Assembly (NCBI GenBank): GCA_029747585.1
Contig: JAPEVF010000486.1
Coordinates: 1 to 34,667 of the forward strand
From: Pleurotus djamor
Lineage: Eukaryota; Basidiomycota; Agaricomycetes; Agaricales; Pleurotaceae
Direction: 5' to 3'
DNA length: 34,667 nt
The position numbers were made by a program, and so were the translations under genes. Below, piece after piece: positions 1 to 9,827 of the stretch (positions are counted from its first letter, which is position 1; each line of letters starts with the position of its first letter). Below the pieces are notes generated by a model. That model saw only the letters and a list, made by a program, of their open reading frames with translations. It was not told the DNA's origin and ran no database searches.

Positions 1-1
1 T

Positions 2-238
2 GGTCCATGTGAACGTGTTTCCTCGTCAGGTAAAGAAACTGACGTGCTTCGTCGTTCCTGCCTTTCCCCACTCAACTTTGAAATTTTGCAAATAATGAAA
101 TTTCTGTATCGCTTGGAGCGGCTCCCTTATGGCTCCGAGTTTAGCAAGAGAGAGGAAGATACGAAAGATCAAGCTGATACGACTCCGTCAGAAATTGAGA
201 ACCTGCTTTCGTCATTAGATGCATCGTCAGACTTGTAG
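2..238 (+). CDS. 3' end of an unidentified gene (partial)
   Basis: An open frame runs from the window edge to a TAG at 236-238. It reads as a C-terminal tail: a mixed hydrophobic/basic stretch (NFEILQIMKFLYRLERLPYG) followed by an acidic, polar end (SEIENLLSSLDASSDL). No domain is recognisable. I treat it as the last exon of a gene starting before the window, because the frame is open to base 2 and the composition is protein-like; there is no convincing start codon and promoter inside the window. It could also be a chance open frame. It ends 216 bp before the BTB gene, which lies on the same strand. Confidence 0.35.
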   Translation, partial: GPCERVSSSGKETDVLRRSCLSPLNFEILQIMKFLYRLERLPYGSEFSKREEDTKDQADTTPSEIENLLSSLDASSDL

Positions 239-302
239 GTGCTCCCCTCCCCCTGTCTAACTCCGTTTATCTTATCGTCTCTAAAAAGGCTAATCTTGTT
301 GG

Positions 303-370
303 CTCGAGGGAACTCGAGGTTCTTGGCAACGAGCTCGAGCCGGCTCGAGTTTCAGGGTCGGACGCTCGAG
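303..370. promoter_or_regulatory. Cluster of five CTCGAG palindromes upstream of the BTB gene
   Basis: CTCGAG occurs at 303-308, 313-318, 334-339, 344-349 and 365-370, five copies in 68 bp, ending 84 bp before the start codon at 455. The spacings between starts are 10, 21, 10 and 21 bp, close to one and two helical turns. This looks like a binding-site array for a dimeric DNA-binding protein in the promoter of the BTB gene. The count and spacing are seen directly; the regulatory role is inferred. Confidence 0.45.
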
Positions 371-454
371 CATCGCTGGCGCTGGACTTGTGGCAACACT
401 ATTGAACATCATGATCCTGGACCATAACATCAACTCACAAACTCTAGTGTCACC

Positions 455-2224
455 ATGAACGACTACGACTCACTCGACCCATCTAGCTCAAGGCTATCCG
501 AACGATGTACGCGAGCGCTTGATACTCTTTTATGTCCATGCTCGACCAGCGCCATGACTGACGAAAACCATCCACCGCAGTCGACGCCGCAGACTCAGAT
601 ATCACCCTCCGTTCGTGTGATGGCGTTCTTTTCAAAGTACATCGAATAAACTTGAAGATGCACTCGGACATCTTTGCTGATGCTGAGGACATTTCGTCGT
701 CGTCGTCACTGGGGCCATCGTGAGTCGCTCAGAGTCATATTTACTCCCAAGATTCTCATGCTGTAGCACTGCCCTTTGTTCCATAGTACGCGGGATAGTC
801 CTCCGTCATCAGCGCCCTCGCCCTCAGAATCATCTTCAACGTCGACTGAAACAATAAGGTCACCCCCCTCGCCGCCTTCTGTATCAAAACTGCACTCTGA
901 ACAAGTACAACTTTCCGAGTCTTCAGAAGTCCTCAATGTCCTGTTACAATACATGTATCGTCAACCGCCACCGGACCTGTACGAGCTGGAGTTTGAGGTG
1001 CTGGAGCAGGTAGCAGAGGCTGCGGACAAATACAGAGTCTTCTTTGCCATTGATGCGTGCAAGCGCGCGATGAGGTGCGTTTGCAACCCCCCAGTTCCTC
1101 GGCCACCTGCTGACCTACAATGTCCTTCTTCAGAGACGCCATTCCTTCATATTCGTTTCAAGTCCTCAACTGGGCCGTCAAGCACAAGCATACGCAGCTC
1201 ATCGATGAGGCTGCAGAATACACTATCCACATGTCGTCGGACAACATGAAAGACGCGTTGGCGTTGAGTATCCAGGGTGCTTGGGTGAGTACTTTGCTAT
1301 CCCAATGTTTTCCCTTTCTCCCTTTTCGTCCCCTTGCTTGGACCGCTTCTTTGGCGGGTGCTTTCCAGGCGTCATACGTACACGCGGCAATCGGCATTTC
1401 TTTCGCGTCGCCCTTTCCTCTTCTACACTTGCGTGCCAGCCCCAATTCCCTCTTCTGTTGCGCGCCGCCCATGTTTGCAATGTTTACTTCGTGTTGGTCT
1501 CCTCCACCACCTCGTCCACGTGGAAACCATGTGTGGAGCTCTGTCGCTTGTTACTGTCACTATCTCTTCCGTCGTTCTCCACATCGCCCGACAGGTCNTC
1601 CTTCCAGTCACGATCATCAACGATCCCCTGTCCATCGGACGCGTCATCGCTCCCTGTGGCTGTGACCATTCTTTCCATTCCCCCCAGTTCGATTACATCG
1701 TTCGCCTCTATTCCATTGGCTACCACTAACCACCCTCTCCCCGTTTCCAGATAACCTACCACAAGTACTTCCTCGACACACTCAACGCGCAATACACACG
1801 ATACCTCCCAACAGCTTCGCACTGGAACTCAGCAACGCGTGATGTCGATCTTCCATGTGAAGCCTGGACGCACGCGTATGCGCTGGTGGCTCATGCGCTT
1901 GGTGCGAGGCCGTGGATGATGTTGCCAGAGAGGAAGTGGGGGAATACGGGTGCTTGGGCGGGCGATGGTGAAGGTGTTTCGGTGTTTGGTGCAGGCGGCG
2001 GTGGTGGAGGTGTTGGGGGAGGAGGAGCGTCGGATTCCTCTGTCAATGGTGGACCGTCAACGGGTGTTGATACGTTCATGGATGGAAATATTGTGCGGTT
2101 GTTTGCGCAGCCGGAGGAGTATCTGAAATCGAAGTGTGGGGAGTGTAGAGAGACGCTGGGGATGTGGAGGAAGGAGATGGAGAGAGAGGTCGAAAGAATA
2201 CCGAGATTTAGTACTCTGATATAG
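455..2224 (+). CDS. BTB/POZ domain protein
   Basis: Model: exons 455-506, 581-719, 787-1074, 1134-1284 and 1751-2224, all GT...AG, 367 residues. The frame closes exactly across all four junctions. Exon 2 gives the BTB opening FDAADSDITLRSCDG followed by VLFKVHRINLKMHSDIF, the usual mushroom BTB signature in which the DGVLFKVH strand leads into the first helices. Exon 3 carries the second half (LNVLLQYMYRQPP, then VAEAADKYRVFFAIDACKRAM). Exon 4 continues into the helical region after the BTB fold. The last exon contains a Gly-rich linker around 1990-2030 and a Cys-containing tail (KCGECRETLGMW). BTB proteins are usually dimerising adaptors, for example for cullin-3 ligases, but no partner domain is visible here, so the role is open. 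The last intron is unusually long (466 nt) and contains an N. Confidence 0.85.
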
Positions 2225-2392
2225 TGTTCGTGTTGAATTCAGGTCGTTCTGATTATTAGTCTCCGTTGGTTCTTGAATATTGGGGATTTATGGAGATCGC
2301 TGCATGCCAAAGCTGAGCATATTGGTCTCCCGTCTCTTCCATGAGCAAATGAATAAAACGGAAGTGCAAAACGAGCTAGATCTCTATGTCAC

Positions 2393-2464
2393 TGCCTCGA
2401 CCCCGGATCGAACGAGGGATCTTCGCATTACGAGTGCGACGCTTTACCACTGAGCCACCGAGGC
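2393..2464 (-). tRNA. tRNA-Thr (anticodon CGT)
   Basis: The minus strand folds into a full 72-nt cloverleaf. The acceptor stem is GCCTCGG paired with TCGAGGC (one G-T pair) with discriminator A. The D arm contains the A-box TGGCTCAGTGG. The anticodon stem TCGCA/TGCGA encloses loop CTCGTAA, giving anticodon CGT, which reads threonine codon ACG. The T arm is CCTCG/CGGGG around TTCGATC and contains the B-box. There is no intron. A pol III terminator (TTTT on the minus strand, 2368-2371) follows about 20 nt downstream. Confidence 0.93.
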
Positions 2465-3320
2465 GTTAGGGTCTCTACGAATATTTGGCTGATACGTTTC
2501 CAAGTTTTCAAAATTGCGGGGTTTCAGACCTGAACCGGTACCTGAACTACATAAACCCTCGACGCTCATCGCGACCCCAAGTCATACATTGCGCGAGGGT
2601 ATGATCACCCTGATTCCACGTCGAACAGTGGGTCCGCAGTCGATGAATCAATAGTCACTGATGCATCCAAAAAGATGATCTATCCGCAGAACCAGCTGTA
2701 TTCGTGATGCTTGCGGATCAGGCTCATCGCTTTCTCGACTATATATCTTCAGCGCCCTGCTCCAAATACAGTGAATCGCCTCCTATCCTTTGCCAACGCT
2801 TATCAACCGAGGGCTCTTCCTTGCTGTGCAGTATACGTATTCAGGCCAACGGGCCCATTGGTCAATCTTGTTGCCGTCCCAACCACCACAACCTTTCCTA
2901 TCTCAACATCAACAACATACTAGTTATCAACGCCACTTACAGCCTCCTTATCCAAATTGTATCCAAAGATCGTGGTCGTCGTGGAAGACCAACTCCTTCG
3001 ATTTCCGCAAGGAGCTTGCAGGGAGGCTCGTGCACTGGATATCTGGATATCCTAGTCTTTGATGTATGATGCGTTCCTCAGCGGTCATCTGTTATCTGGC
3101 CGCGAAAAGTCCTTCCAAGTCGTCCATTTCCCCGGTAGCCCCGATATGGAGTCTCTATCTCAATTGATTGATTCAGAACTGTCCTTGACACCTCCCAATG
3201 ATCTCCATCGATTGTCACCCTCCGCGTCGGTGAGTGACTCTGGAACATTTATAAGCACCGAAACCCATTATTGACCGCTTCGTTACCTCCCTCCGTCCCC
3301 CCCGCCGTCTGTGACTGTGA
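2465..3320. other. Intergenic region before tandem gene A
   Basis: No convincing gene is seen, although short open frames overlap here. Around 2738-2745 there is a TATA-like run (actatatatc) with no ATG for about 310 bp after it. The last part is related to the region upstream of gene B: gatgcgttcctca at about 3068-3080 and taagcacc at 3252-3259 are adjacent in B (about 6769-6788). In A they are separated by 171 bp (3081-3251). Pyrimidine-rich promoter sequence (ctccctccgtccccccc) immediately precedes the start codon of A and has counterparts before B and C. Confidence 0.4.
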
Positions 3321-5489
3321 ATGTCCTACCCGCCTCACTTCTTTCATAACGATGAGCCGATAGCGTTGTCCATATGCATGAAGCTTTTTCTAATGATAAC
3401 TTCAATGCGTAGGACGGTGGAAGAGCCATGCATCCCCACCGTGGTTGATCGGACTGTACGTTTATCTCCAGCCTCCTTCATATGGTCCTGATGACCCTAT
3501 AGTTCAACGTTGAACACCCTATCCCTTGCCGACTCGATACGCTGCGTTCGGAGAAGCTGCAGCCCATTCACGGCGCCTCAATCAACTCTAACCGACTCCT
3601 AGAGCCTATGGAACTTCTCCCCACCGCTGACGCACCCCTGCGCATCGATACTATCCTCGTCCTCCCTCCTCAGATTTCGCACCCACAGTTCATCTCCAAG
3701 ATATCGAAAGACCACGATCTCTCGACGCGTTGCAGGAACTTACAACTCGATTTCACCAAACGGTGCATCATCCTTGAAACCTTCACTCTCCACCGCTCTC
3801 AGACAATATCCCCGAGATCGCCGAAACCTGATGAAGACAGGGCATGGATGTCTTTCTTTGAATCATTATCGTCGCTTCTCGCCACATTACCATGTCAGAA
3901 ACTATGTGAAGACCTCAGGACTGTCTTTGACAACGGCATGCGGATCGTCGTCAGCGTCGATGCCCCCTCTAGGCAAGACGTTCAATCTTCATGTGTGTTT
4001 GATACTTGTTTGGAGTTTGTCAAGAACCATACTGATCTTGGATTTTTTCATGTTCACAATAGTTTGCGGCGTCTCCTCGTCTGACTACAAGTTCGATTGT
4101 CCATCCCACAGTTCTTCATCACACTACTCGCTCTCCATCCAACATTTGGCACCATCCGCGTCGCTCTCACTCATTTCTAACCTCCATTCATTGCTCGTGA
4201 AATTGCCTCGGACGGCACTTCGCACCAGTCCCCCTCCTTTCCTTGACATTGCATTCCTTCGATGGCCGCTTTTATATCACCCCAAGCAGTCTTCTCTGTC
4301 CACGTCACGCTCGACCTCTCGGGTGTTCAAGCGACACATCCTAAAGCTTTCCGCACTCTTTGAGTTGCGTTCTCCATCACCCACCCTGTACCAGTTTTTT
4401 TCTCCTTCTCAACAATCTCTCCTCTCTCGACGTCCCAGTAATGAGACTCTGGAGCAACCATCTAAACCGTCCTTTAGCTCGGAAGCTGTCCCTCCCGCCG
4501 TTGAAGGGATATCAACTGCCCAAGCGGGTTGGCTCACTGAGCCCCCACATCCCTATCATCATTCCACGTCCGCTATACCTTTTCAATTTGTCACTCAATC
4601 GTCACTTACCGCAAGCTTGGTCTTCGATATTCGGAGGGTATCCTATGCCAGCGACTCTATGGAACTCCAAACGTGGTTTCCTCGATCCCCAATTCTTCCG
4701 CCATTGGATTCTACCGAAAGCAAGGTTATTGATACCAATACTTCACATGACGGCGTCATGAATTGTCTCTCAAAAAATGGCTATATGCTACACATGCTTG
4801 ATCTACGTGAGCCCTCCACCAATGATTGGGATGAGGATCCTCCCTGGATCCGCAAACCTTCGCCTCCTCCCTCCAGCTCTGAGAATCTACTCGAAACGAA
4901 GTCTGCCCTCGGCCCAGCGTCCGGAAACAGTACCGACTGTGCCTTTCACACCGATCTTCAAGGTGCATACCGAGAATCTTCGACTTCCCTATCCTTCTCG
5001 TGCCTTTCGCCCGTCTTCAATAACACCAACAACACAACCCTTCGCGCGTCATGCGACCTTATCGGCCTCACACAGTCCTTCTACCCTGCTATTGATTTTC
5101 AACATCTCGCCACCACTGCCCTTGATGATGCTGACAATACCCACTCAAATGATATCGGCACAAATACACATACCCGCGAATACGCGTATACCACCCATGA
5201 ATCCGAATATACCAACGATAACTTATTCGAACCCGAAGAGTCTCGCTGCTTTATCCAGCGAAACACCCATAATAGTACATACCATATCCATTTTCATTAT
5301 CACGGAGACAACTACAATGGTCCTATTCATGGTGGCATCATCGGCGGTCGCAGCAACTCTAACAGTACGCATTTGTCTCCGATGCATACGAGACTCCTAA
5401 CTCCTTTCCCCCTAGTCATCAACCCGGTTTCGGACATCGAGACTATCCTACGATTGATTCGTAGCTACGGCAAGGAAGATCTCCCTTAA
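3321..5489 (+). CDS. Tandem orphan family, paralogue A
   Basis: Model: exons 3321-3455, 3503-3992, 4063-5364 and 5416-5489, 666 residues. Start and splice sites were fixed by comparison with B and C; exon 1 (135 nt) and exon 2 (490 nt) equal those of B. I do not recognise the family. Exon 1 encodes a short hydrophobic/basic stretch (ICMKLFLMITSMRRT) ending VVDRT. Exon 2 looks like a folded domain (HPIPCRLD, ELLPTADAPLRIDTILVLP, RCIILETFTL). Exon 3 continues it (SLSIQHL, FLRWPLLYHP), then passes into a long Ser/Thr/Pro/Asn-rich region with small conserved islands (SLVFDIRRVSY, CLSKNGYMLHM, LTQSFY). It ends with TYHIHFHYHGDNYNGPIHGG at about 613-632, followed by GGRSNSN. Exon 4 is a short helix-like tail, SDIETILRLIRSYG. 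There is no signal peptide or known catalytic motif. Exon 2 ends QSSC where B and C have LPLG. Confidence 0.75.
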
Positions 5490-6846
5490 TATCACCATAC
5501 TCGAAAGCTGGCCTCAAGCTTAGTGGTTTCTTGGGAACGCAGTCTATGGAATAAGGACGCTTCAGTGCAGCCCGAGAAAGAGCCGTCGAGCCATCCACAG
5601 CTCTGGCACCTTAATAACACAGGGTATATCATCTTTCCAACCATTGAAGTTTCCCTTTTGTCTGTTCAGTGGCAATCTATCTACGTCCGCGATGGAAATA
5701 CTTTAGATGGTCGAACTCGCTTCGTTTGCATGGTCTGATGGACCGCGTTTGTCAATTCCCCTTCAACGCTAAGAGGAACTCAGTAACACTTGTAAACTTG
5801 GGTTGATATTTCAAGTGCACGCTAGTCAACACTTCCAATCACGAAATGTTCAAGGCAAGGTGGAAGCCAGGTGGAAGACCAAAGAATGGTCGGGCGCTAA
5901 TATTAAATATAGCCTCGGACCGTTTGCGGACCGATAATCTTTCCATCTTCCAATTCAAACTTGGTTCAAACTTGAGTCCCTCGTTCTCCCATTTGGACTC
6001 TGCCAGACTTCCGCAGCTCACAATTGGCGTGTAAACCGCTCTCTTTGACCTTGAGCTTGAATAGTCTTAGCCTCGTGCTTGCTGAGTAATCTCCCGCCTT
6101 GTCCCGCTGGCTTTCCGGGCTGTTCAATCTTGTACTTGAAAAGGCGTACAGCTCAGCGAAAGTGCACCTAAGGCTTCACCTAGGTCAGTCAGCTATTAGT
6201 GAAGTCTCTTACTTTGAGTTGCTTACTGACCATGGCTAGCAGACCGACACTGTAACTTGATCTTCATGATAATTCCCGATGACATGTGTCTACCACGATC
6301 TTCTCGAAACGACCTTGACGTCTCCCAAATCTCGCTATGCCGCTTCGTAAGAGGGTCTGGGGAAAATGTACTGCTTGGGCTTACGCGAAGCATCTCGCAT
6401 GCCGGCATGATCAATGCCACCCCGAGTTCTCCTCTTCATGATAGCAACAAACCCTGAATCACTGTCACCGCCCGCGCAAAAAAACTGACACTCTATCGAA
6501 AGAGTGCTCGAGGTTCGTCATACAAATGTCCTCGAGGCCTCCCACCCCAAACATTCACTACTGGGGCATATCCCAGGAAATCAACCGTCTAATTTAATTC
6601 CAACCCCTTCCCACATTTACACGCCTAAAGATAGCATTGAGTCATTTGACTTTTAGGTCCGCGTTGATTCAGCGTCTTTCATGACATCGTCGTGTTTGAG
6701 TTTCTGCGACCCTTTCCTCACAACTCCTTGTAAGATATCCATATGGCGTTAATGGATGGCTCGGTTGCGATGCGTTCCTCATAAGCACCGCATCCTACTT
6801 CTCGCCACTCCATTGCCTCCCTCTTCCCCCTCCTCGCCGGCTTTGA
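5490..6846. other. Intergenic region between tandem genes A and B
   Basis: No gene is supported. Overlapping short open frames on both strands at 5839-6034 show no protein-like conservation. A small direct repeat, CGGACCG, is present twice at about 5917-5934. The last 100 bp are pyrimidine-rich promoter-like sequence before the start of B and match the A upstream region (gatgcgttcctcataagcac at about 6769-6788). Confidence 0.4.
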
Positions 6847-9126
6847 ATGGCCAGCCCATCTCACTCTCATCGGAAAGATGAAATGACTTCGCTATCGGTT
6901 TGCTTGAAACTTCTTTTGATGATTACTGCGATGCGCAGGACGGAGGAGGAAATTCACATCCCCGAGGTGGTTGATCGGACCGTGAGCNTTTTTTTTCGTC
7001 CGTTTGGTATGAACCCACTGATCTCACCCTACAACTAGTTCAATTCTGAGCACCCCATACCTTGCCGACTGGATCGAATGCGCTCGGAGACGCTGCAGTT
7101 TGTTCACGGCTCTGCGACCAATACTACCCGCCTTATGGATCCTATGCAGCTACTCCCTACCGCCGATGAGCCACTCCGCATCGAAACTATCCTCATTCTT
7201 CCATCCCAGATCTCCGACCCACAATTTATCTGTAAGATACTGGAAGATCCCTCCTTATCAACATGCTACATGAACACGCGACTCGACTATAGCAAGCATT
7301 GTATTGTCCTGGAATCCTTCAATTTGCACCTCTCCCAGATCACCCCCTCGAAAGCGTTGAAGATTGACAAATCAAAGGCTTGGGCTTCTTTCTTTCATTC
7401 GGTCTCGTCGCTTCTAGTCGCTTTGCCGTCTCAGAAGCTTTTTGAAAGCCTCAAGGGGGTTCGTGATGATGGTATGCAAGTCATTGTTAGCGTCGGGGCA
7501 AGCTCTAGGGATGATATCCTTCCTCTTGGTACGTTGTTAGCCTCCTTAGTACTTCCTTCAATGTCCGACTCAGAACTTTCGTGCTCGACAGCTAGTGGTT
7601 CTTCCGTTTCCAACTACATGTTCGATTCTCCACCCCACAGCTCTTCCTCCAATTACACGCTCTCTATTCAGCACCTGATTCCGTCCGCCTCGCTCTCACT
7701 TATCCGTAACCTCCGCTGTCTTCTCAGGAAATTACCTTCTACAACCGCTCGAACCAGTCCCCCTCCTTTTCTTGACATTTCCTTCCTTCGATGGCCTCTT
7801 TTATATCATCCCACACCATCTTCTCCGCCACCAAGCGGCCCTCCTTCTCGGGGGTTCAAGCTTCCCGTCCTGAAGCTTCCCACTCTCTTTGAATCACGTC
7901 CTCCATCACCCACCCCTTCCCAATCATCCATCCCTGCTCAACGAGAACAACGCTTTCTCCGCAGACGTCCCAGTACGGAGACCTTGAAACAAGCATTCAA
8001 AGCTCGCTTCGGTCCAGGGACGATCCATCCTGCTGTTGAGGAGATCCCGACCGTTCATATAGACCGTCTCACGAAGACTCAGCATCAATACCATCATTCC
8101 ATGTCCTCCGTGTCAGCGTCAATCGTCACTCGTTCGTCGCTCGACTTTCATGCCTCGAGAGGCTCGACGCTTTCGGCAAGTCTGGTTTTCGACATCAGGA
8201 GGACATCGTTTGATGCTTCCGGTCGGTTCTCTATGGAATCCCATTCGTGGCTTACGCGCTCTTCGATATCCTCCCTTCCTCCAAGGTTGTCTTCGTCGAC
8301 AGAAGCCATTGGCATAAATGCATCCCACCTCGAAATCATGAGTTGTCTCTCCAAGAATGGGTACATGCTTCATATGAAAAGTTCGGACGAGCCCGTCGCG
8401 ACCGATTGGTACGAGAATCCCCCGTGGGTCTCCCCGCAATCAACCTCCATAACCCACTTCAAGCATAACTCGGCCTTCGTCCGTCCATCGATGTCTTCTG
8501 AAAGTACCCACCTGTCCTTTCACACCGCGCTTAATGAGCTGTATCGGGAGTCCACGACTTCCTTATCTTCATCTTACCTTGCGCTAACCTCTAACGACAT
8601 CAATATGAACCCTCACGCATCATGCTCCACCCTCAGCCTTACACAGTCTTTCTATTCTGCTATTCTCTTCGAAGATACCGCAGCCGGCTTCTACAGTACC
8701 CATGATACCCGTTCCAACGATACCAATATGAATCCAAATACCCGTGAATACACTTATCCCAACGACGAATCTGAACCCAACGCCAATGGTCTTTCCAACC
8801 CCGATGCGACTCATCACTTAATCCAGCAACGTGCAAGTAATCATACATATCATATCCATCTACACTATTACGGAGATACCTACCATGGCCCTATCCATGG
8901 CGGTATCGTCGGCGGTCGCAGAAACTCGAATGGTAAGTGTTAATTCCGTTCAGATGTACCAGGCTCCTAACTCCTCTTTTCCCTTTTCCTCCTAGTTATC
9001 GCTCCTCCACCGACCTTGGTCTCGGATATCGAGACTATTCTACGGGTAATTCGCAGCTACGGTCAGGCTGAGACTGCCNTGATACCCTACACCTGTATTC
9101 GCTTCATCTACTGTTATTCCTGTTGA
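6847..9126 (+). CDS. Tandem orphan family, paralogue B
   Basis: Model: exons 6847-6981, 7039-7528, 7592-8932 and 8996-9126, 698 residues as read. The 63-nt second intron is a multiple of three and has no stop, so the frame stays open across it, but the GT/AG positions and the A alignment show it is an intron. Layout matches A: hydrophobic start (VCLKLLLMITAMRRT), folded exon-2 domain (MQLLPTADEPLRIETILILP; VIVSVGASSRDDILPLG), Ser-rich middle with SLVFDIRRTSF and CLSKNGYMLHM, and C-terminal TYHIHLHYYGDTYHGPIHGG at about 626-645 followed by GGRRNSN. Exon 4 gives SDIETILRVIRSYGQAETA. An N at 9079 lies right after this. If it is not a real base, the protein stops at TGA 9080-9082 (IRSYGQAETA end), close in length to A. 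B is closer to A than to C in the middle region. Function unknown. Confidence 0.75.
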
Positions 9127-9827
9127 CTCACTCCGCTTGGACTCTGCTTTTCATAAACCCAGTCTTTCCTTCGCATTTGCACGCTATCTGAGTGCCTCCA
9201 TCTTTTGTACCATGTATTTTCATACCTTAGTAGCCCATTGTACGTTGTTTAGTTGACTTCATTACAGTTCCGTACCGCTGCCACCTTGTAGCCTGGCTGG
9301 AGTCAGTCGGGCGCCAACGGGGATGTTGACGACCAACCGCTCCTACGTCTAGGCTCTACTCTCTCCGTCGCGTCTCATGATGATTCGTGCTAGTAACTGC
9401 CCAAAAATGCGTTCTGAACAGGATCATCTTGTTTTCGAACCGAGACTTGCTCCTCTGCGCGCTCAAGCATGGCTTAACCCAAGCTATTGTTTGCTTAAAT
9501 TTCCTATCCCCAGTCCTAGGGCACCCCATTATTTCATCACCGTTTGTCCACTTCGACGAGCTTCTCTGGAAAATGCGAAGAGTAGCAGCTATCCCGCATC
9601 TGATCCAGGGTCATGTCATCAAAGTTTGACAATGAACTCCTCTCTCACACGCTGATCCCCAATGAGTGCCTCCGCGTTCACCGCATTACCCGCCAAGTTG
9701 ATGTCTGAATCATTCTCATCATTCAGAGAGGTAACCCCATATGCCCCCGACGCGGTTCGGCTGTGGACAATGTTCATGGTTTGTTGATCCCTTCCCTCCC
9801 CCACCCTCCGTCACTGAATGGTCCCGA
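9127..9827. other. Intergenic region between tandem genes B and C
   Basis: No gene is supported. Open frames at 9377-9655 overlap in different frames and lack any recognisable sequence. The final 60 bp before 9828 are C-rich (cttccctcccccaccctccg), as at the same position upstream of A and B. Confidence 0.4.

Noticed and set aside
2704..3274. Possible separate gene before gene A
   Set aside because: Overlapping frames in three phases, no ATG for about 310 bp after the TATA-like run, and the best frame lies in a segment absent from the equivalent region of gene B.
5839..6034. Overlapping open frames on both strands
   Set aside because: No conservation with the other intergenic regions of the tandem array and no motif; probably chance.
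8119..8439. Minus-strand frames inside gene B (and similar ones inside A, C and the amylase)
   Set aside because: Shadows of the coding strand, with no independent features.
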